The notes under the pieces are model-generated. The model was not told where the DNA came from, did no database searches, and saw only the letters and a list, made by a program, of their open reading frames with translations. The position numbers and the translations under genes were made by a program. 64,000 nt of DNA from Druceiella hillmani (Eukaryota > Arthropoda > Insecta > Lepidoptera > Hepialidae): positions 19,045,001 through 19,109,000 of the forward strand of contig JAYKKI010000027.1 in NCBI GenBank assembly GCA_039881145.1, read 5' to 3'. Positions 23,556-36,540 of the stretch are shown in pieces; the first letter of the stretch is position 1; every line of letters begins with the position of its first letter.

Positions 23556-23557
<2 letters not shown>
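23273..23557 (-). mobile_element. Non-LTR retrotransposon 3' fragment (reverse transcriptase C-terminus)
   Basis: The minus strand encodes the tail of an endonuclease/reverse-transcriptase polyprotein: LKFFGHVTRNEDSLERLVVQ, then GKVEGKRSRGRSPTRWTDLI, ending in a stop at 23,313. This LKFFGH..R......GKVEGKR.RGR.P.RWTD pattern is typical of elements abundant in moths and butterflies. After the stop, a short 3' end including GACTAAGAAGAAG runs into (TA)n. The fragment is 5'-truncated, as is usual for target-primed reverse transcription. It is absent from unit 2, where the (TA)n is unbroken. A related tail lies at 63,695-64,000. Confidence 0.88.

Positions 23558-23624
<67 letters not shown>
23558..23624. 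repeat. (TA)n microsatellite, right of retroelement
   Basis: About 33 mostly TA units continue the tract interrupted by the retroelement. Confidence 0.95.
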
Positions 23625-23625
<1 letters not shown>

Positions 23626-24510
23626 GTTTTATTATTTGTGATTTAATTACGAATAAATTATATTTTATAACTCAGCGTCACTCTTACTCATTCATTAACA
23701 AACCACACATCTTATGGTGATTTTTTGCACATATATATTAAGTTTTTGGAAAAATTGCATGTTAATGCGGCTGATCAAAATTTTAAGTCAAAATGAATAA
23801 AATGTTTATTAATATTTCAAATTTTGTATAAAAGGAGAAAAATGGAATCCTTAAAAGAATACTCGCGCACATAACGTCTGTCTGTTCGTCTATCACAAAT
23901 CCTCAAAAACCGTTTGATATAAATCGTGTGCCGGTATCGACTAAAAGAGAATGTTGGAAAAATTATCCAGATATCTCTTTTGAATTTTTATTAAATTTCA
24001 CTTCGTTTTATTCTGAAACGTTTCGTTTATAAAAATATTTTTATAGAAATTTTATGGGGAGAAAATGAAGTAACAGAAAGAAAACTTAATTTTATGTTTC
24101 GCGTGGGATATCAATTGAAAAAGAGAGTTACGAAGATGCTAAAACTATTTTTATAAATTTTATTTATAATATACAGTTCTAGGGTCGGAAGCGTCCACAT
24201 AAAATAAATCCTGTAACTCCAAGTCTTCGAAACAATAAATTTTGGTACAATCAAATTATATAAAAAAACAGATTTACTTTTTATTATAACTAAGATATAT
24301 ATATGATATTTGACAATAATTTTATAAGTTCAACTACTCGCCAGATAGTTACATAATATATACATATGTTAAATGATGCAGCTTTTACAGCGAATGTGAC
24401 ATATGTAAAACAATAAAGGAGACACTCTGCAGACGCTTCAGATACACCTGACTACGTCGCCCGGAGCTCGACAACTTTATGTTCATAATTTGTAAAATGT
24501 AGCTTGTCAC

Positions 24511-25715
24511 ACTGATGTGTTTTATCTTATAGTTGAATTAATACGAAATTATTAGAAGTAAAACAAAATTGAACATTTTGTATCAATATAAGGTGTTAGA
24601 TACATCTAATATAATACAAACATCTATTACGTTTTTATATATAAATAGTATTTGTATTAACATAAGAACGTGATTTCTTTGTATACAGCGATTGATCAAA
24701 ATAAATGGAATAATTTTTGACTTGATGTATAAATAGGTATCTATGTACTTATTTCTGCTCAGATCAATCTTATCACTTTTAGTAATTATTTTAACGATTG
24801 CTTATTTCTGACCCTTTTATACAGGCATAAAAGTGTTAGAAATAAGAAAACAATCAATAAGCAAGAATTTCATATATAAGTCTTGCATCTGCCTAAGAGA
24901 CAATACTTTTCCATGAGAACAAATAAAGACTCAATATGATTTATGCCCATGCTTTTAGATAACTTTTTTGCAATTTATGTTTAGGATTTATATAATGGTG
25001 TATGCATTTTTTAATATCACAACATGAAATACAGTAATTTAGAAGTTGAGCTATAATAATGAAAAACTATTATTTTAAAATCATTTTAGCCTTTGATCGC
25101 TGGTTTCTGAATGCCTTTTATGGAACAGATATTTATTTCGCATCTCTTTTGTATGAATAATTTTAAAGAAAAAAGTTATCAAATATATATCTATTCCACA
25201 AAAAGTACTCCAAAACTGTCCATAAGTGAAGTAAATTCCATAACGAAAAATGTAAAAAATACGTAAATTATATATTTAGTAAAAATGTTAATATTGTGTG
25301 TAAATTTGTTTTATAACATGATAAGGTTTTGAGAGATGAAAGTGAACCAAAATTCACAATGGGATTTTTGTTGTCACCCTTGATTCAATTTTTATTGGAA
25401 GTGGTTTAAATATTGTGAAGAAAAGATCGTATTTTGTACCTTGATTTGTTCCAACTATATTTTTTTTCTACATCTCGGTGAACTGTTATCAGGTCAAGTT
25501 CTTCAAAGAAGTAGAAGAGGAAGTCAGGTCTCGCTCGTGCGGCATACGTGTCCAACCATCTTAAACGGCGTTGTTGAATCGGAAGTTCGGTGGTCGGTCG
25601 TTTCTGAAAGCATGTGTCATTGTGGTTGGAGATTGAAATATGGTTACATGATATGGTTGGAGATCGAGACTCTCAGAATTTACCAGAGATATCGGTTTTG
25701 AAGGGTTAAGTGCAA
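24511..25715. other. 1.2-kb segment present only in unit 1
   Basis: Unit 2 joins the equivalents of 24,510 and 25,716 directly at about 42,272. Most of the segment is AT-rich, but its last 260 bp (25,450-25,710) is GC-richer. There it has an open plus-strand frame with RRGSQVSLVRHTCPTILNGV and WLEIETLRIYQRYRF, which looks once-coding. I do not recognise it. It may be a transposon remnant or simply DNA deleted from unit 2. Confidence 0.6.
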
Positions 25716-26043
25716 TATAATTCAAACTTAAATGCCGATTTTCTCACAAAAGGACGAAGAGTATGCGAGCGTGGAAAATTAGAAAATGTTTCTATAACAC
25801 ACCTTATAAACAAATTGTCTCTTCTGATTTATGAGGAATGGAAACCAAGCATAATTAAGAGATAATTGATAATAACTTGAATAGAAAAATAGATAACTAT
25901 ACCATCTCACGTAAATACGTCGAATATCTTTCAATATCTACTTGAGAAACGATACCTCTAAATAACAGCGCTGAAAATAACACACATGACGTAGTAGAAA
26001 GACATCATTATAGAATATTATATTTTACTGTTAGCTTTGTAGG

Positions 26044-26046
<3 letters not shown>

Positions 26047-26079
<33 letters not shown>

Positions 26080-26086
26080 TATATAA
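26047..26086. repeat. (TA)n microsatellite
   Basis: Short TA tract with a GTACAT interruption. The unit 2 equivalent (42,605-42,665) is longer. Confidence 0.9.
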
Positions 26087-27132
26087 ACAGTTCCTTAAAG
26101 AAACTCGTATATCATACTGTTAAAGATAATAATACTTACTAACTTTTAAAACTAGTTTCTAAAGAAATTAATTTATTGTGCTAATAGATTTATCGACACA
26201 TATAACAAAATTATATTAAGACCGTGTCTGTTAATGCATGACGAGACAGATTTCAAGATTTCAATGAAATTCTATTGTTTTACCTCAGTCAACATCCCCA
26301 ATAGAAATCAACGTAATTTTCATTGGTTGTTATTACATAACATTATTCATCGAAGTACTTTAATCATTTTTGAGAACTTTTGTACGAGTGGCATGTCTGG
26401 GATTGAACCAAAATAACTTTTTTGTAATTATTGTCTTTTCGTCTGACAATATTACAGGATAATCAAGGTCATAATATGAAAATGGTTATATTTAGTTCCG
26501 GTGGCTTATTGGCTATCTTTGTAAAACTACCCTTTAATTCTATTTATTTTACAAACATTATAAAACATGTCCAACTCATTTTCACTTGTTTTCTGTGTAA
26601 CACCAGAAGAATACATATGTGGAAGTTTATATCGTATGCAGGTGTCTGAAAATTAAGTTGTTTCGAACTAACTATATTTTGCGATATATGTTATTATGTA
26701 ATACAGCTTTGAGATTTAACGTAGATTGATGCTAACAGAAGTATATTTTAAAACATATAAATTTTATCTCTTCTGACATCAAAGTTTTTAATTTTCCTAC
26801 TCAAAGAATTTCATAGGCTTCTAAGGATGAATTTATTTTGCCTGAGTTTTTAAATTTTGAAATGAAATAACTGACCTACGGAGCTTATTTTAGGTTTGGG
26901 ATCTTAAAAAATATTCTTTACGGTCCCAAAGCAGGAAACCTATGGGAAATTATGGCTTGCACAGTTAAAAATAGCACAGCTAAAAATGGTACAGTAACGA
27001 AATTTTTTTTGATGATTTCATATGAAATGACTGACATCGTTAGCTATGCTACGATATTTGTTGTAATTTTTAATCGTTATGAAAGTTACCTGACAAGTAA
27101 AACTAAAGAATAAAATATCCAATTGCATCAAA

Positions 27133-27296
27133 CTACACTTTCTCATATATCCTATAATAGTATTCGATATCTCCCTCCTGTTGCTTTTCTTCCGGCACCC
27201 TATGCTTCTCCTTTCCATGATCTATCAACAATTTAAAATCATCAGAAATTTTGGGAAAGAATGTGTCACATTCGAAGGATTTTTTTATATCGGTAC
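27133..27296 (-). pseudogene. Dhfr: Dihydrofolate reductase, terminal exon (copy 2, splice phase altered)
   Basis: Same exon as at 6,929-7,100, with one visible amino-acid change (methionine to isoleucine after CDTFFPK) and a few silent changes. The start differs: eleven bases of copy 1 between the GAT codon and the splice site are replaced by three, removing the VYL codons. The retained TTGTTACAG acceptor now yields a 164 nt exon. Relative to copy 1 that is an 8 nt loss, so splicing to the same upstream exon would shift the frame. The coding body itself is intact. This looks like a recently inactivated or never-functional duplicate fragment. Confidence 0.72.
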
Positions 27297-28119
27297 CTGT
27301 AACAACTTGGATGATAAAAATAACATAACAAAATTTCATATGAAGTTTCAATTGTTACTTAATTCGTAATGGTCCTATCCTTACTCAAACCATAAAGTAT
27401 TAATATAGATCTAACAATAAACCTCTTCCAAGTCTTATTGATAAATTTTTGCTAAATCACTATATTAACAATATTAACAATAATTCCTTAGAAGATTATC
27501 ACAGGCCACGCCATAAATAAATCCCCTCACCAGTACGCGAAGCCAATTTTAAACCGATTGTAGTGTAATTAAACATATTTTAATTCTCATATGGTCTTTT
27601 CTACTTACTTATAAGTATATTATACACAGGTGACAACAGCACCATTTGTGTATTAAGCATGAAAACTTTATCTGTTTTATGTGGATACTTTATTTGGTTT
27701 TACTCATATCTGTCGCTAGCATGACATGTCGCTTCTGAGTTACGTAAGGTGTTAATTGTGAGACATCTTGCGATGTTACTATGCATACAACTAAGGTATA
27801 AGAGTTAGTGGCAATTAAAATGATACTAGCCGGAGAAATAAAAATATTTGGATTATATACAAAGTTGCTCAAATTTATTTTGGTAATTTTAACGCTCCAT
27901 TAATATTGGAAAGCTTCGGCATAAATAAATTTCACATTTGAAATATTTTTTAAAGATATTACGGTACTCATACCTACAAGGAATAATTCATTCCTTACAA
28001 AAAGACCGTATTGATCATTTCAGTTTTTTCTTAATGCCATAAATAGGCTATATTTTCCGCAATACATAAATTACGAAGAAACTAAAATTGCAATTCCAAT
28101 AAGGCTACCATAAATTCTC

Positions 28120-28385
28120 TAGATGTCACTGTGTAAGTAACAGTGGGCTTTTTCCCTGTAACTCCTGTAAGAGTAATGAGCGCCCATCCATCTTGTCATA
28201 TTCACGTCGAGAACAACATTCGATAACGCGTAGTACGGACGAGATTGAAGCAAAACTTTGCCTCTATTTATTCGAGCGGACACTCCTTTTTCTGTATGTC
28301 ATTTGAATAAAACGTACGAGGAAAATTTAGTATTAAATTACATTTTCGTTTCAAATGAAGAATGACGTGTCACAAACACATTCTG
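28120..28385 (-). repeat. Unclassified ~250-bp module, copy A2
   Basis: Counterpart of 7,890-8,170, nearly identical. A single-base loss in TTTTTCTGTATGTCATTTG (unit 1 has TGTAATGTC) breaks the frame that stays open in A1, further arguing against coding use. Confidence 0.7.
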
Positions 28386-28634
28386 TTGAATACGTTTAGC
28401 GGAATCATTTGCAACATTTTTTTTAATTAAATTTACCATCCAAACATTCGAATAATATATTTTGTTTCATGCTTTTTTATTAATTCAATCGTGTATGAGA
28501 AAATTGTGGTAATTTATTTATTTTGTATCTCGTTTCAACTTAATATATGGATAATATTGAAAACAAACCGCTAGAATGAATATCAAATTTGCTTAAACTC
28601 TATCAACAATTATTTTATTGATTGATATTGATAG

Positions 28635-29110
28635 CTAATTCTCCTTTCTTCCGTGGCTGGTGACCGGTGGAGGAAGACACTTTCTTAGCCAATAATTTGC
28701 TTCATATGCCGCATAGTTCATTTTTATTGACGATCTTCTTTTATTATTGGTAATGTTTAGAAACAGTTTTAATTTGTCCGAGAACAAAACGTTGATTCTA
28801 GATATTTTCCCTAATGTGACAGTCCATGTCTTCTTTGATACCATGCGCTGATTTTTTTATGCGGTCAGTCTTTTCCAACAGAGAAGCTTGTGTGATAAAC
28901 GACCCTATTTCATTCTACAAAAGGAACCACGCAAATAGAGTCGCCATATTTGGATTAGTTAAGCTGTTGTTGGCTGATTCTCATAATCCAATCTAATTTT
29001 CTCATTCCAGATACAATAGCAACGAGCCAAGGATAAGTCTTAAAAACCTTGACTTTTTCCAATCCCCACTTCAGCAATATCCAGGTTTTAGATCCGTGAA
29101 AAAGGACGGG
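28635..29110 (-). pseudogene. Decayed reverse-transcriptase 3' end (copy 2)
   Basis: Counterpart of 8,415-8,880 with scattered substitutions; the same KKTW motif and C-terminal basic region are visible. See that entry for the basis. Confidence 0.42.
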
Positions 29111-29186
29111 TAGAATAAATGCTCAAAATAGGCGGATTTAGTCATAAAAGAAGTGTTGCCTCGCTGGCAAAAATGTCAGCTGGAAT

Positions 29187-29246
29187 CCTTTTTCTCATAA
29201 ATACTTACTTATTTATATATTCATTAATTTCAGTCTAGAAATATAT
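29187..29246. other. 60-bp segment present only in unit 2
   Basis: Extra AT-rich sequence follows AGCTGGAATC. In unit 1 (8,961-8,980) the flanks join directly. A partial repeat of AATATATCTATAAATAT at the junction suggests either a small deletion in unit 1 or a small insertion here. Confidence 0.7.
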
Positions 29247-29284
29247 CTATAAATATTTGTTAATCAACCAAACTAATATGTGTG

Positions 29285-29288
29285 TATA

Positions 29289-29350
<62 letters not shown>

Positions 29351-29358
29351 TATATATC
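29285..29358. repeat. (TA)n microsatellite
   Basis: About 35 TA units, expanded relative to unit 1 (9,003-9,049). Confidence 0.95.
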
Positions 29359-29930
29359 ACGATCAAATTAAAATAATGCAAGTAAAAAACAGAAGGTTTT
29401 CCGATAACTTTGAATGCGTGAATTGGCGACAAGCTCTGGATATTAGAATTCAACATATCCCACGTAAGTACGGTAAAAAAATCGGTTTTGGCTAAGATCA
29501 CACTGTAGAAATGAAAATTATAGCAACCAATATAATCGTACTGTAGCTGTTGAATATTTCGAATAATTAAAATTAATAGTAATCGTATACTACTTATGTA
29601 TACACGGAGATATGTGAACAAACCAAAACAATGGAATGCACATACAACTGATCATATTCTATCCACTTTCATGCCAAATAATATCACAATAAATGTGATA
29701 TATTTATTCATAACAATTCGCTCAATGAATTTATTAAATTACATCCAAAACACATTACATTTATATAAAGAAAAAACCTACTTCTTCTCTATAAACGTGG
29801 AAGTCATGTGCTGAGAAATAATACTTTAAAAAATTAAATCAAAGAAGGAAAAACACAAGCATCTAGATTCGAAATAAAACTTCCGTCGGTTTACCTGCCT
29901 ACCTACCTACCTATCTACCGAGAAATACAG

Positions 29931-30165
29931 CGCTTTACTGCTCCTCCAATGGGCAAAGTGATGAAATTAAAATATACTTACTAACTCGGCCATTCAATCG
30001 TTCTGCCGTTCGGCTGTATCTTGGCCTAGAGCCGAGTTTACCCGAAGAATATCGAACCATTCATGTATTCTCCGCCTACTACCTAATAAACCTGAAGCGA
30101 TACAAACTCTTGGCGTGGCGCGAAATCGCAGTTTTCCCTTCAAGGAATTCCCAAAAGTTCTTGAA
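29931..30165. mobile_element. ~235-bp GC-richer insertion specific to unit 2
   Basis: The sequence between GAGAAATACAG and AAGTTTTATTTTAAAA has no equivalent in unit 1, where about ten bases occupy the site. Its base composition is near even, unlike the flanks. Minus-strand frames read like protein (FDILRVNSALGQDTAERQ) but cannot be assigned. It is probably a short transposon-derived insertion that arrived after the duplication. Confidence 0.6.
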
Positions 30166-31095
30166 AAGAAGTTTTATTTTAAAAATCTATAAAGAATATA
30201 ATTATTATGAACCAGAATAATAAGAAAACTTTCAGAACTATATCCAAGGCTATAAAAACTTCTGAGTTTGAAAATTCATCCCCAAGATACTTCGAGTTAC
30301 AAAAATATTCCGGAACATTAAAATAAGAAAGAATATAGATTAGATGGAAATATAGCAAGCATATGTTAGTGAAGTGTTAAAAGTACAACTAACAGCATGA
30401 AACCCAATATCTGTAATGGGCTTAAGAGGAGAAGAGCATTGATACCATTAAAAATTAATTAAATTTCATCAGCCGTTAATAACGTTAAACACAACAGATT
30501 TCGATACATAAACGACTCTAATTTCGTAGCCCGCAATTTATGAAAAAAGATATTATTCATTAAATATTTAACTTAAAACACGAATCTTTCCAAGATTATT
30601 TCTCCATCAAGATTGCTAAGAAATACTTCGGCACAAATAGTAATACTTTATTAGTAAAAATGTTAATTAGACATTGGTGGTATCAAAAATTTCACGGGCC
30701 AAGAAAAACTAAACTATATCAAATATCTAGTTACTCTTCTACGCAAAAATAGATAAGAAATTTGAAAATAAAAGAAATGAAATAGTAATATTATATAAGT
30801 CTTGATTTAAGCTAGATAGATAAAAAAATATTTTATGTCTGTTTCTTTAGTTACGCGACACTTCAAGTGTCCAAAGTAAGTTCACTCGTTCCATTTATCA
30901 AAATGCTTTAAATCATATGGCTATGTTAGTAAAAAACTAAAGAGTTTTTTTTTAACTGAGTTTTTTAACTCAACCTGCGATCAACATAACGATATAAATA
31001 AATAAATTTACTGTCAGCGCGAGTCAATATCCATCGTTTAGTGCGAAATAATTAGGGTCGAAACAAGATAAATGGATAAATTAAAAAAATTTATA

Positions 31096-31098
<3 letters not shown>

Positions 31099-31155
<57 letters not shown>

Positions 31156-31156
31156 A

Positions 31157-31197
<41 letters not shown>
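31099..31197. repeat. Compound (TA)n(TG)n(TA)n microsatellite
   Basis: Counterpart of 10,487-10,574 with different tract lengths. Confidence 0.95.
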
Positions 31198-31201
<4 letters not shown>

Positions 31202-31850
31202 CATCATTCTGATGAAATGTTAATTGAAAAAGTAAATTAATAGGGCACATTGAAAATTGGAATTACATTTTTAGTCTCAATAAATGTATTCATTTTTTAA
31301 AAAAAAATCGCTTTCATGTAAAACCCCACATTAAAAATAGTTATATATTTTAGAAAAAAAGGGAATCAGCATGCACACACACGTATAACATAAATTCATG
31401 TTATATAAATTTCAACAGACAATGTCGATAAATTAATTAAGCAATAGATGACATATGTAACTTAAACTCCACAAACGCATACATTTTTACAATAAAATAA
31501 ATAATCCATAGTGATGCGCACTTCGTTGACCAATTAATTATCAAGATATTAATCTATAAATGATAGCATCACCACATGTTCACAATTCATTTACCATCTC
31601 TTTAATTTTTGTCGATAATCATCTCTCTCATAGTGAATAATCTACTGTGACAAGCAAAGTTGACGTCGTGAATCGAAAAATCGTTCGCAGTATTCCTGAA
31701 TAAGATATAACTAACCAATAACATAAGTAAAATCATTTGAAGCAAATATAAACAAACCGCTCATTTTTCTGTCTATCACCGTATATACTACGTGGATGCA
31801 TTGAGGTATTAAATATAAAAACAGAAAAGATATATTTAAAAGTGACCGTA

Positions 31851-32520
31851 AAGACTCCATTAATTTATGTCGTAGACATCTACGAAAAATATTGTGCCGG
31901 TAAAAAAGAGTTCCATTTACTAACCTTCATGCATTCCAGTTTTGTATTATAGACTATTAGATGGACGTAACGAATTACAAGCTTGTTCAGCGCTATTTCG
32001 GCCATAAATTTTAATTAATTTTAATGATGATTTAAAGCTTGATTATACAGTTTATTGCATTAATACAAATTATTATTAGTATTTTCTGTATTTCTTTTTC
32101 ACCAATATAAAGACTCACATTTTTTTTTACTAAGAAATGTATGAATTGAAAACAAATTGAAGAAATGTATGAATTAATGTCAATTTAGAAAAAAATTAAG
32201 AAATGTATGAATTGAAACAAATTACGACTCCATTCATTTATGTCGTAGACGTCTACGAAAAATATTGTGCCGGTAAAAAAAGTTTCATTTACTAACCTTC
32301 ATGCATTCCAGTTTTGTATTATAGACTATAGACGGACCTAACGAATTACAAGCTTATTCAACGTTATTTCAATGATAAATTTTATTTAATTTTGATGATA
32401 ATTTAAAGTTTGGTTATACAGTTTATTGCATTAATACAAATTATTAACATTAGTCATGTTTCTTTATTTTTTGCTAATATACTAGATTCACATTTTCTTA
32501 TATTAAGAAATGTATTGTTA
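31851..32520. repeat. ~370-bp direct tandem duplication nested in unit 2
   Basis: Counterpart of 11,217-11,850: two copies starting with GACTCCATT(A/C)ATTTATGTC at about 31,853 and 32,227, with three AAGAAATGTATGAATT copies between them. Confidence 0.88.
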
Positions 32521-33540
32521 AAATTGTATTTTGTAACAAATAAACATTTACATATAAAAGTTTATAAGAATTTACTGAAATTTCGATAGAAATAATGGAC
32601 CCCAATGAAATGTGTTATCAGATTTAATGAAATTTTTCATTCTGCATTTGACAAAATATTAAATATTCTATAACATTAACTAAATGGATATTTGGGAGCC
32701 GTTTATTATCCAGACGTGTTTGTATTTTATGCCATTACTGAATGACATGTGCTAATTGCAGTTTGATTTACATTCATATTTACTACTTGCTGAAAACCAA
32801 AACGGACTTTTTTTCATCAAATGTCACATCAATTAGTTTGTAAACTGTATCAGCCTGACAAGAAAATATTGTCGGAGATATATTGAAATACGTGTAAGTA
32901 TAGTATTTATCACAAAATGTTGATTAAAAATTATTATCTTCTATACAGGTATCATGTTATTACAAACTTTTTAAATTTACTAAATTTTAATAAATGATAA
33001 CAAAACAACTAGTAGCCAGTGTTGTTTTATTGAGGTATATATACTCTCAAATCTTAATATTACCCGCTATATACAGATGGGTGAGAATAGATATTTACGC
33101 TGTCGTGCATTTCCATTATAAAAATACTAATCACTAGTCAAATTATGAATAGAAAATGGGCAAGAGATGAAAAATAAAAAGTACACATTTATTAATAAGA
33201 GTTAATAAATTTTTCAACCATACCATTATGAACTGGATTTTAAATAAAGAACATAAAACACAACAAGATATTTCCAGTAAAATAAATATTAAAATAAATT
33301 CCAAGAAAGCGCCCAGATTGTCTTAGCGACGACGAAATCATAAAGCTGCTTTCAAGAAAGCAATAGTCTATATTAAAAAATAATTCGTAACTAACCTGAA
33401 AAATAATAATGCTGATTGAACCTAGGTAGCCAAGGATAACGTTATACAGTTAAGTCTCTTTTACCAACAATATCTGTGAGTGGGCATTTAAAAGAAATCC
33501 CTACTTAAAATAATGAAAACAAAATTAATTAATTGAAACA

Positions 33541-33594
33541 GATTTCTGTACTTTAACTAAACTAATAGTTACGTTTAGATAAAGTACAGAAATC
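33541..33594. repeat. 22-bp-arm hairpin (copy 2)
   Basis: Counterpart of 12,872-12,923. The flanking G and C extend the stem by one pair. Confidence 0.85.
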
Positions 33595-33785
33595 TAACAA
33601 TTAAACATGAGTTTAGATCAACAAATACACATTTGACAATTCATAAGAAGGTGTATTACAATACCAATATAATAAATAATGATCTGGAAGAAAAAATAAT
33701 TGCTCCGACTATGTTCCTAGATATAAATGCTTTTCATTTAGTAATATCAGACTAAGACGTTAAAAGACACTTTAATTTTATAGGA

Positions 33786-34121
33786 TAGAATTTGGTCCGT
33801 AAATTAATTTAACTTGGAATTGGAGGCACGGGCCATCTCGACTTGTTCCGCTGTCTCTGATTGCTTCAGTTCATTTTAATTATCTCTCTATTTTCTAGTT
33901 TTTAATTCATTTCACATCTATAATAAGAATAGAGGTATACTGAGTACGGGCAACACAATTCCGTCAAACAGAACTGCTGCTTCTATTTATATTGGTTACG
34001 AGTACTATATTCTATTTGAGTAACCTCTTACATTATTTTGAAAGTATGTTTCTAGACGCAAATGTTAAATTTTAATTAGGTGTTCGTATTTCAAATTATT
34101 AAAAGCATTTGTATGCATACA
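33786..34121. mobile_element. Fold-back element, left arm only
   Basis: Matches the left arm and loop of 13,118-13,722, then stops about a dozen bases into the right arm (GCATTTGTATG) and jumps to sequence equivalent to 16,544. Confidence 0.85.
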
Positions 34122-35839
34122 GAGATTATATTTACTACAAGTTTATAACAATAATATCTATTTTTATAACCCCATAATTCGAATGTGCCGATTGCATAAG
34201 GACATTGTTTCTCAACATCCGTCCTTGGATATTTTTGAACCGAAATTATTAATTAACATTTAAAAAGAAAATAGCAAATACATTATTTATAAACTAAAAC
34301 CTCCTACGATAGAAATAATGTTTTGTTCAGTATATGGAAAATAATATAATTCTAAGTTTAAACTAAGTTTAATAATTGATTTTGTAATATGTTTAATAAC
34401 ACGAGTAACCCTTGAAAATGTATACATAGATACTCTAACCATTTTGTGCACACATAATTAGAGTTGTAGTACAGTTTTATACTCTGTTTTTTTTTAAATA
34501 TATTTTTACGTTCATCATAAACGTAAACATTAGACTGTACTTATAATTTTATTATTATATCCGCTTGCATTACATTTTTTTTCATTTACACGTTTGCTCC
34601 GTCGATGCGTTTATTCTCAATTACATCTTTGCGAGAAACGAATATCTTCACTCTGTTTCCGTGTTGTTTCTTTTTCTTGTTTTCATTTTACTACTTATGT
34701 TAAACGCAATACTTCCAGTCAAAACAAACTTCGCTTGCAGCTGTCAGTAAATAATTCGATATATCAATTAAAAATGTACCTGAAATTAGCTGATTACACT
34801 TTTTTTATGACATTCTGAACTTCTGATTTTCCTATTCATAAAACTTAATACCGAGCATTATATATGAAAATCGATTCTTAAGGAGTAAACTCCAAAAATT
34901 TCATAAGTGCAAGGTCTCTTTTGAGTTGCAATTAATTGAAAACTAGCGCACCCAGGAGAAAAACTGTAAAATATAGAAAAGTAAAATAACCATACACTCT
35001 TATATACAGATATCGACGAATCGTTTTTATAAACGTTCACTCATCTAGTTGTACTTGGCCTTTGCGTGGACTCCAAATGTTGGAGTCGGCTTCTAATCGG
35101 TTTTGCAGTTATGAAGTGGATAGCAAGTAAATCATTTGAAATCCTTTTAAATACTCAAGCATACAATTAATTTAATTCGTTTCCAACTTGTAACACGCAA
35201 GTGTTATATAAAGTCTCATTACTGTTCATATAATGAAATCTTCGGGAATAATGCATGCCAAATCCAAGTATCCTAAATACAATTTTCTAAGTAAAAGTAA
35301 TGTAGCAAAATAAAAGACGCTGTCGATAACTATACCGAAGTGAATATTGGAAACACGCTAGAGACAAGAGTCCGCTAATACATTCGCACACACGATCGGA
35401 ACTTGGGAACAAAAATAAATCATCTACGAGCACTTACTTATATTAAAATGAAGTTTTTCCAGACGCCTTTTCAAAATTGAGTCAACGTCATTCTAAAGCG
35501 TGGCACAATTTTAGCAATTACCTTTTCTTTAAGTAACTTTACATGCTTGGCAAAAAACACACGTTTTACAATTTGTAATGACAGGTCATTTGTTATTGTA
35601 AAGATAGATGGAGACATAAATTACTATCTTGATCACACCAGAGTTAGTAACGTAAATAATTTTCCATACCATACAAATTGTTTCCAAGATAAATAAAAAA
35701 TGTACCAAATTTAATTAAAAATTCCTCCAGTAGTTTTACTTAGTTAAGTTTTATTAAATCAAAGTTGGCCAAAAGAATAAACAAAAACATATGTATATTT
35801 CCGTTCATAAGCTGGAAATGTTATGGTGGAATAATTAGC

Positions 35840-35842
<3 letters not shown>
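34122..35842. other. Unit 2 sequence without recognised gene
   Basis: Collinear with 16,544-18,264. The same short open frames (34,594-34,818 plus; 34,858-35,040 minus) occur with a few replacements and no sign of coding constraint. Confidence 0.45.

Positions 35843-35887
<45 letters not shown>
35843..35887. repeat. (TA)n microsatellite
   Basis: About 22 TA units, six more than in unit 1. Confidence 0.95.
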
Positions 35888-35888
<1 letters not shown>

Positions 35889-36239
35889 TACATACATATG
35901 TGTGTATGTGTATAATATTATTAACAATATGTGTCACTATTAGATTTTACATTATTTTAATTTAATTTCTATCTTTATTTAATCTGAAAACTCAGTACAC
36001 AATATTAGTTGGAACTATAGATTAAAACAGCGCATTTTCAGTCGAACGAACAATTTTATAAAAATTATATAATAACGTACCAAACAAACGAAAAACCGTG
36101 TACATTATTTTCACTAAACCGTCCGTTTTTTATGATTTATATTTTTTATGATTTATGAATTTATGATTTTTATATACTCAATGTGAAAGTAATACAAGAA
36201 TACATTATTTTTTACTTAACTTACATAAATATTTTTTTA

Positions 36240-36540
36240 AATAAGTTGCTATTAATACAATGGAGTCATTGTTTCCTTATCTTACAAACAAGAACCCTTT
36301 TATATAACTTCTGTAGAAATAATGAGCGTCCAACCATTTTTTCGTATTCATATTAGGAACAACGCTCTATGCGAAGAAAATTGGAAAACCTCCCAATTTG
36401 TTCGCTCGTACATTCTATTTTCAGTAACATCATTTGAATATACTGTTTGACAAAGGTTTATTTAAACATGTTTTTATTTCGTGCCTATATTTGGAGACGG
36501 AAAACAAGAAATGACGTCTCACAACCGTATTATTTTGAAA
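36240..36540 (-). repeat. Unclassified ~250-bp module, copy B2
   Basis: Counterpart of 18,650-18,935; landmarks TTCAAATGATGTTACTG and GGACGCTCATTATTTCTACA retained on the minus strand. Confidence 0.7.

Larger units (their letters stand above)
6695..26893. repeat. Segmental tandem duplication, unit 1 (20.2 kb)
   Basis: This block is repeated head to tail as 26,894-43,474. Collinear anchors include a DHFR exon (6,929 and 27,133), a reverse-transcriptase remnant (8,415 and 28,635), mariner remnants (20,024 and 37,643), a 24 bp minisatellite (21,981 and 39,541) and the closing sequence ACGGAGCTTATTTTAG (ends 26,893 and 43,474). After the first end the sequence jumps into the palindrome arm GTTTGGGATC; after the second it runs into unrelated DNA. 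Identity in compared blocks is about 96-97% by eye. Unit 1 is longer by about 3.6 kb net. Confidence 0.97.
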
